Assembly (NCBI RefSeq): GCF_002795405.1
Contig: NZ_PHGZ01000003.1
Location: 62,001 to 126,000 of the forward strand
Source: Caviibacterium pharyngocola
GTDB lineage: Bacteria; Pseudomonadota; Gammaproteobacteria; Enterobacterales; Pasteurellaceae
Reading direction: 5' to 3'
DNA: 64,000 nucleotides
In this document: positions 59,537 to 64,000 of the stretch, one piece after another
How the letters are laid out: every line of letters begins with the position of its first letter
Position numbering within the stretch: the first letter of the stretch is position 1
Position numbers and translations under genes: made by a program
The notes under the pieces: generated by a model
Seen by the model: only the letters and a program-made list of their open reading frames with translations
Told to the model about the DNA's origin: nothing
Databases searched by the model: none

Positions 59537-60547
59537 ATGATTAAAGTCGGTATTATTGGTGCAGGCCGTATCGGTCGTGTACATTCAGAAAGTATCACCA
59601 AATATGTAAAAGGTGCAGAAATTAAAGCCATTTCAGATGTGCGTGTTACAGAAGAATTAAAAGAATGGGCAAAAGGTATGGGTATTCCTAATGTCTATGA
59701 AGATTACAAACAAATTTTGCAAGATCCTGAAATTGATGCTGTTTTGGTTTGTTCTTCAACCAACACTCACGCACCAATTTCTATTGAAGCGGCTCGTGCC
59801 GGTAAACATATTTTCTGTGAAAAACCGATTGATGCGGATGTAGGTCGTATTCAAGAAGTATTAGCGGAAGTGGCAAAAGCCGGCGTGAAATTCCAAGTGG
59901 GTTTCAATCGTCGTTTTGATCACAACTTTAAAGCAATTAAAAATGCTGTTGTCAACGGCGATATCGGTGAACCGCACGTTATTCGTGTGACTTCGCGTGA
60001 CCCAGATGCGCCACCGATTGAATATGTGAAAGTATCAGGCGGAATGTTCTTTGATATGACTATTCACGATTTTGATATGGTGCGCTATTTATCCGGTAGC
60101 GAAGTAACTGAAGTTTACGCAGCAGGCGGCGTATTAGTTAACCCTGAAATCGGTAAAGCTGGCGATATTGATACTGCAGTGATTACTTTGAAACTCGCTA
60201 ACGGTGCAATCGCAGTTATAGACAATAGCCGTAAAGCAGTTTACGGTTACGACCAACGTGCGGAAGTGTTCGGTTCTAAAGGCGCAATCCAAACCGCCAA
60301 TGATACACCGTCCACAGCAATTTTATCTAACGCAAGCGGCGTGATTGCAGAAAAACCGAAATACTTCTTCTTAGAACGCTATATGCAATCTTTCGCAGAT
60401 GAAATGGCGTGCTTCGTGGATTCCGTTGTGAATGACAAACCAACACTTGTCAATGGCAACGATGGTTTACAACCGGTATTAATCGCAATCGCAGCGAAAA
60501 AATCTTTAGACGAAGGTCGTCCGGTGAAGTTAAGTGAAGTAATTTAA
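59537..60547 (+). CDS. iolG: myo-inositol 2-dehydrogenase
   Basis: Starts the pathway by oxidising myo-inositol to 2-keto-myo-inositol with NAD+. The 336-residue Gfo/Idh/MocA enzyme has the Rossmann GIIGAGRIGRVHSESI, the EKPIDADVGRIQE segment with catalytic lysine, and GGMFFDMTIHDFDMVRYL, whose Asp and His belong to the IolG active site. Start follows the iolE stop after one base (TAATATG). Two hairpin elements lie after the stop. Confidence 0.95.
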   Translation: MIKVGIIGAGRIGRVHSESITKYVKGAEIKAISDVRVTEELKEWAKGMGIPNVYEDYKQILQDPEIDAVLVCSSTNTHAPISIEAARAGKHIFCEKPIDADVGRIQEVLAEVAKAGVKFQVGFNRRFDHNFKAIKNAVVNGDIGEPHVIRVTSRDPDAPPIEYVKVSGGMFFDMTIHDFDMVRYLSGSEVTEVYAAGGVLVNPEIGKAGDIDTAVITLKLANGAIAVIDNSRKAVYGYDQRAEVFGSKGAIQTANDTPSTAILSNASGVIAEKPKYFFLERYMQSFADEMACFVDSVVNDKPTLVNGNDGLQPVLIAIAAKKSLDEGRPVKLSEVI

Positions 60548-60562
60548 TTTTATAACATAATG

Positions 60563-60635
60563 AAAAGGCGCTGTATGAGCCGCATCTTTAAGAATGACTT
60601 GATTTAGTCAATTAAAGCGGTTTACAGCGTCTTTT
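60563..60635 (+). repeat. 73-base element with inverted ends after iolG
   Basis: The ends AAAAGGCGCTGTA and TACAGCGTCTTTT are complementary (one G-T pair), and the interior holds TGACT / AGTCA. It could be an iolG terminator or a small palindromic element. Confidence 0.5.
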
Positions 60636-60723
60636 ATATATCAATGTAATAAAAAATAGTTGCTAAAAATGCACTAATTTACCTGCTATCTTCTGAAGAA
60701 TCTGGCGAATAGAAGAGAATATT

Positions 60724-60767
60724 AAAAGCGACCTAATACTTAAAAATCAATGTATTAAGTCGCTTTT
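60724..60767. terminator. Bidirectional terminator between iolG and the efflux gene
   Basis: A 16-bp stem with one mismatch: AAAAGCGACCTAATAC and GTATTAAGTCGCTTTT, followed by GTTTTTT on the plus strand. It lies directly before the convergent efflux gene. Confidence 0.8.
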
Positions 60768-60780
60768 GTTTTTTGGGAAA

Positions 60781-62157
60781 TTATTTGGTTTTTGTTGAAT
60801 AATAGCCGCCCATTGAGCTATATACGGCGTTTTCGGTTTGGATGACGTTATATTTTGCGTTCAAAATGGATAGCTGTGAGCTTTTCTCCGTATTTGCCGC
60901 GTTGAGCCATTCTCTTAACTCCGAGATACCTGCATCGTAACGATTTTTGTAATATTGCGTAATTTTCGTGTTGTACGCGTGGGTTTGTTGTAAATTGCTT
61001 AAACTTTGACGAGCTTGGGTATATGCGAAGTAGTTTTTATCCACGTCGTTTAGTGCGGATGTAATACTTTGTTCAAAGTTTACCAATGCCGTTTCATAAG
61101 CTGCTTCGGAGATTTTGACATTCCATTTTACCGTGTTCCAGCTTAAGAATGGCAAGCTGATGCCCAATACGCCTGCGCCGATTGGTGTATTTAACGCATT
61201 GCTGACTTTAGTACCGCTGGAAGATAAGCTACCGCCTAAAGTGACTTCAGGGAACCAGCTTTTTTGTACCGCTTTGGCGTTTTTAAAGGCGCTGTTTAAG
61301 CGATATTGATAACCTTTAACATCCGGACGATTGGCAATGGTGGAAAGCGGAACGTTAAGATTTACGCCGACATTTTTCACGCTGAGAATATGTGGATAAT
61401 TGACGTTTAGCACTTCATTCGGTTTTAAATTTAATAAATTACGCAATGTGCTTTCAGCGGTTTTTTTCTGTGTTTGATAAGTTAACAGCGTGTTGCGGGC
61501 GGTTAAGACGGCTTGTTGCGCTTGATCCGTGCTGGCGCTGTCGGCAACGCCGTGGTTGAGTTTATTTTGCATAATGCGATTGATTTGTGAGTAATAATCA
61601 ATCGTTTGGTTGGTGACGGCAATGGCGTCGTTTAAATAAGCCAAATTGTAATAAGTGATAATTACGGAGTTAATTAAAGATACTCTGGCGGCTTCCAAAT
61701 CTTGTTCCGTTGCGGCGTGCGTCCATTCTGCGGCGGAGGTGGCGTCAGCCAAACGGCGCCATAAATCCACCGTATAACCGACTTCTAATGCGCCTTTATG
61801 CGAAATTGTGGAATTGCCGCCGTCTTTAATATTTTTGCTCGCTGAAGATGAAGTTGAACCGCTGAATGCCGGCACTAAATTCGCGCCGACTAAATTCGCT
61901 TGATATAACGCGGAGTTGACGGCGATAGCCGCTTTCGCGAGATTTTTATTGTTGGTTAAGGCTTGTTCGACTAGGCGATTTAGCTGTGCATCGCCGTATA
62001 ATGTCCACCAGTTTTCTTGAATATTATATTGTTTGGTTAATTCTTCATATTGTTGATATTCAAGCTGAGAGGCTTTGTAAGAATCATCAATATTGGCACA
62101 ACCGACTACGGTGACTGAAGCGGCTAAGGCAAAGGTTATTTTTGAAAGTTTTAACAT
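60781..62157 (-). CDS. NodT/TolC-family outer-membrane efflux lipoprotein
   Basis: A 458-residue protein with a lipoprotein signal (VTVVGC, Cys20), so anchored in the outer membrane by lipid. The two TolC-type repeats are visible: WWTLYGDAQLNRLVEQAL with AYL-rich helices, and a second half with NRPDVKGYQYRLNSAFKNAKAVQKSWFPEVTLGGSL. It should form the trimeric exit channel. It lies 76 bases downstream of macB in the same direction with a uptake-signal hairpin between them, so it may be the partner of the MacAB pump. The stop faces iolG. Confidence 0.9.
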   Translation of the reverse strand: MLKLSKITFALAASVTVVGCANIDDSYKASQLEYQQYEELTKQYNIQENWWTLYGDAQLNRLVEQALTNNKNLAKAAIAVNSALYQANLVGANLVPAFSGSTSSSASKNIKDGGNSTISHKGALEVGYTVDLWRRLADATSAAEWTHAATEQDLEAARVSLINSVIITYYNLAYLNDAIAVTNQTIDYYSQINRIMQNKLNHGVADSASTDQAQQAVLTARNTLLTYQTQKKTAESTLRNLLNLKPNEVLNVNYPHILSVKNVGVNLNVPLSTIANRPDVKGYQYRLNSAFKNAKAVQKSWFPEVTLGGSLSSSGTKVSNALNTPIGAGVLGISLPFLSWNTVKWNVKISEAAYETALVNFEQSITSALNDVDKNYFAYTQARQSLSNLQQTHAYNTKITQYYKNRYDAGISELREWLNAANTEKSSQLSILNAKYNVIQTENAVYSSMGGYYSTKTK

Positions 62158-62179
62158 TGTAATTTCCTTTAAATGTATG

Positions 62180-62206
62180 AAAGTGCGGTAATTTTTACCG
62201 CACTTT
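62180..62206. terminator. Inverted uptake-signal hairpin between macB and the efflux gene
   Basis: AAAGTGCGGTAA and TTACCGCACTTT form a 12-bp stem with a three-base loop, followed by T. It may partly end transcription between the two genes. Confidence 0.75.
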
Positions 62207-62233
62207 TGTGTGTATAAAATTGTATCAAAAAAT

Positions 62234-64000
62234 CTATTCTCTGGCTAATGCCGTAATCGGGTTTAATTTCGCCGCATTTTTTGCCGGCATATAACCGAAA
62301 ACAATACCGATTAACGTGGAGCAGAGTACGGCGGAGATTATGGAAGCGCTTGAAAACACCATCGTAAAATCCGTCATAAAAAAGTTAAACAACATTCCGA
62401 ACAGGATCGACAGCGTAATTCCGGTTAACCCGCCGATTAAACAAATCAGCACCGCTTCAATCAAAAATTGTTGCAGAATATTGAATTGTCGCGCGCCGAT
62501 TGCCATTCTGACGCCGATTTCTTTCGTTCGTTCCGTTACGGAAACAAGCATAATATTCATTACGCCGATACCTCCCACCACAAGAGAAATCAGCGCGATA
62601 CAGGAAATCAATAAACGCATTGTATTGGTGGTGCTTTCAATGGTTTGTTTAATGGTATCCGTATTCATCACGAAGAAATCTTTTTTGCCGTGGCGAACCA
62701 ACAATAAATTGGTTAAATCTTTTTCCGCTACGGTGGAATTGACCTCATTGCGCACTTTTACCGTAATCGAATCAATCTTCTGATTGCCGGAAATTTTATT
62801 CATCGCCGTGGAATAGGGAATATAAATATTCAGGCTTGAACTGTTCATTCCCATATTATTTGAAGTCGCCGCCACACCGATCACGCGCAACGGTTTTTTA
62901 TTCAACATCAAAACCTGTCCGATTGGATTTTGATTGTTAAACACTTGTTTTAAGGTATTTTCATCAATCACCGCGACTTGCTCGTTATGTTTAACATCAT
63001 TGTCGTTAAAAAATTGACCTTGTTTTAAACTTAATCCTTTCACATTGAAATATTGATCGCCCACACCTTTTACCTGCGCGGTGAAACTTTCATTTTGATA
63101 AACCAACGTACCGCTTACGCTGCTGTTCGGCGTGGCACTTTCAATATAACTTTGTTTGGCAAGAATATTGGAATCACCGACGGTAAGATTTTGCATTTTG
63201 TCCGCTCGTCGATCACCGAATCCCGTACCGTTATAAATATCCATTGTGTTGGTGCCCATCGAATTGATATTGGCAAGGATTTTTTGTTGCGAACCGTTTC
63301 CCAGCGCCACCACGCAGACCACGGAAGTAATGCCGATAATAATGCCGAGCATTGTCAACAACGAGCGCAATTTGTGCGCAATAATGGCTTTCACCGACAT
63401 TTTAAAGGACTCGGCGAATTGATCTTTATAAAACCCGAAACGGCTTTTTTGCGGCGCCGCGGTTTCTTCCTTCTGCGCGATAAGATCGGATTTACGCGTA
63501 TCTTCGATAATTTTACCGTCTTTGATTTCAATGATCCGATTGGCAAACTCCGCCACTTGTTTATCGTGCGTGACCAAAATAATCGTATGACCTTCGCGGT
63601 GTAATTGCTGCAAAATTTCCATTACGGTTTCGCCGCTGCGACTGTCCAAAGCGCCTGTCGGTTCGTCCGCCAGAATAATATCGCCGCCGTTCATTAGCGC
63701 TCGCGCAATACTGACGCGTTGTTGTTGGCCGCCGGAAAGTTGATTCGGTTTATTTTGCAAACGATCCGCTAAACCGAGTTTTTCCAGCAAAAGTGCGGCG
63801 CGTTCTAAGCGTGTTTTTTGATCGACACCGGCATAAATCGCAGGCAAGGCGACATTTTCGACCGCACTTAATGTAGAAAGCAGATTGTAGCGTTGGAAGA
63901 TAAAACCGAATTTTTTACGACGCAAATCGGAAAGTTGATCGGCGTTAAGTCGGCTGACTTCCGTTTCTTCGATTTTATAGGAACCGGAGGTCGCCGTATC
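62234..64000 (-). CDS. macB: MacB-like ABC exporter (ATPase-permease), N-terminus outside the window
   Basis: The frame is open to the window edge, leaving 588 residues of a protein that is about 645 long in E. coli; about 55-60 N-terminal residues with Walker A are upstream. Visible parts: Q-loop [18 protein letters not shown], signature [16 protein letters not shown], Walker [13 protein letters not shown], a His loop (VTHDKQ), then one hydrophobic helix, a large periplasmic MacB_PCD domain (about 255-430) and the C-terminal FtsX region with three helices. With MacA and an outer-membrane channel it exports macrolides or peptides. macA is presumably just beyond the window. An uptake signal lies near 63792. 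Confidence 0.92.
   Translation of the reverse strand, partial: DTATSGSYKIEETEVSRLNADQLSDLRRKKFGFIFQRYNLLSTLSAVENVALPAIYAGVDQKTRLERAALLLEKLGLADRLQNKPNQLSGGQQQRVSIARALMNGGDIILADEPTGALDSRSGETVMEILQQLHREGHTIILVTHDKQVAEFANRIIEIKDGKIIEDTRKSDLIAQKEETAAPQKSRFGFYKDQFAESFKMSVKAIIAHKLRSLLTMLGIIIGITSVVCVVALGNGSQQKILANINSMGTNTMDIYNGTGFGDRRADKMQNLTVGDSNILAKQSYIESATPNSSVSGTLVYQNESFTAQVKGVGDQYFNVKGLSLKQGQFFNDNDVKHNEQVAVIDENTLKQVFNNQNPIGQVLMLNKKPLRVIGVAATSNNMGMNSSSLNIYIPYSTAMNKISGNQKIDSITVKVRNEVNSTVAEKDLTNLLLVRHGKKDFFVMNTDTIKQTIESTTNTMRLLISCIALISLVVGGIGVMNIMLVSVTERTKEIGVRMAIGARQFNILQQFLIEAVLICLIGGLTGITLSILFGMLFNFFMTDFTMVFSSASIISAVLCSTLIGIVFGYMPAKNAAKLNPITALARE

Noticed and set aside
35929..60547. The inositol and defence region as a mobile integrative element or prophage
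   Set aside because: No integrase, relaxase, phage structural gene, tRNA target or flanking repeat was seen in the window.

Overview
The window looks like a chromosomal segment of a Pasteurellaceae bacterium of the Haemophilus influenzae type. The evidence is the 9-base DNA uptake signal AAGTGCGGT / ACCGCACTT, scattered through genes and often present as inverted pairs that form terminators. Gene content agrees: a selenocysteine formate dehydrogenase, and a trp operon carrying a small tautomerase-like gene. The species cannot be fixed from the sequence alone. No rRNA, tRNA, CRISPR array, insertion sequence, integrase or prophage genes were seen.

Layout: 1-1107 holds the end of dapD and a DUF523 gene. 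1115-8729 holds ybhA and the respiratory formate dehydrogenase cluster: fdxG (read through an in-frame UGA as selenocysteine), fdxH, fdxI and fdhE, with divergent fdhD. 8773-9461 is a MazEF/ChpB-like toxin-antitoxin pair. 9495-12069 is a CueR-type promoter followed by copZ/copA, where a stop codon and a -1 frame change separate the first metal-binding domain from the rest of the copper ATPase. 12082-22648 holds ordinary chromosomal genes: an AEC transporter, DUF441, hrpA, bcr, a PEBP protein, a DASS transporter and a secreted Sel1-repeat protein. 22804-30075 holds the trp genes in two units on the minus strand (trpE-trpG-tautomerase-like-trpD-trpCF, then trpB-trpA), each preceded by a TrpR-operator-like palindrome. 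30190-35837 holds azoR, sohB, an OmpA-type lipoprotein, a DnaQ-like exonuclease and a cNMP/CBS/nucleotidyltransferase protein.

35929-60547 is a complete myo-inositol catabolic region: iolC fused to an aldolase, an RpiR-type regulator, iolB, iolA, a Gfo/Idh/MocA dehydrogenase, a sugar ABC importer, iolD, iolE and iolG. A repeated palindrome, TGAAA-N6-TTTCA, lies in front of iolC, iolR, iolB/iolA and iolD, and CRP-like sites lie next to several copies. Between the ABC permease and iolD, a five-gene AT-rich operon (47005-56305, minus) interrupts the catabolic genes. It encodes a DrmA-like SF2 helicase, a DrmB-like DUF1998 protein, a compact UvrD-like helicase, a protein of unknown function and a NERD-nuclease/helicase that is frameshifted in this sequence. 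This resembles the DISARM core without its methyltransferase and is the best candidate for an undescribed defence system. The window ends with a NodT/TolC-type outer-membrane lipoprotein and macB (N-terminus beyond the window), two parts of a MacAB-TolC-like efflux pump.

The two most interesting observations are the copZ/copA junction, which looks like a programmed -1 frameshift site with pseudoknot-forming sequence, and the methylase-less DrmAB operon.
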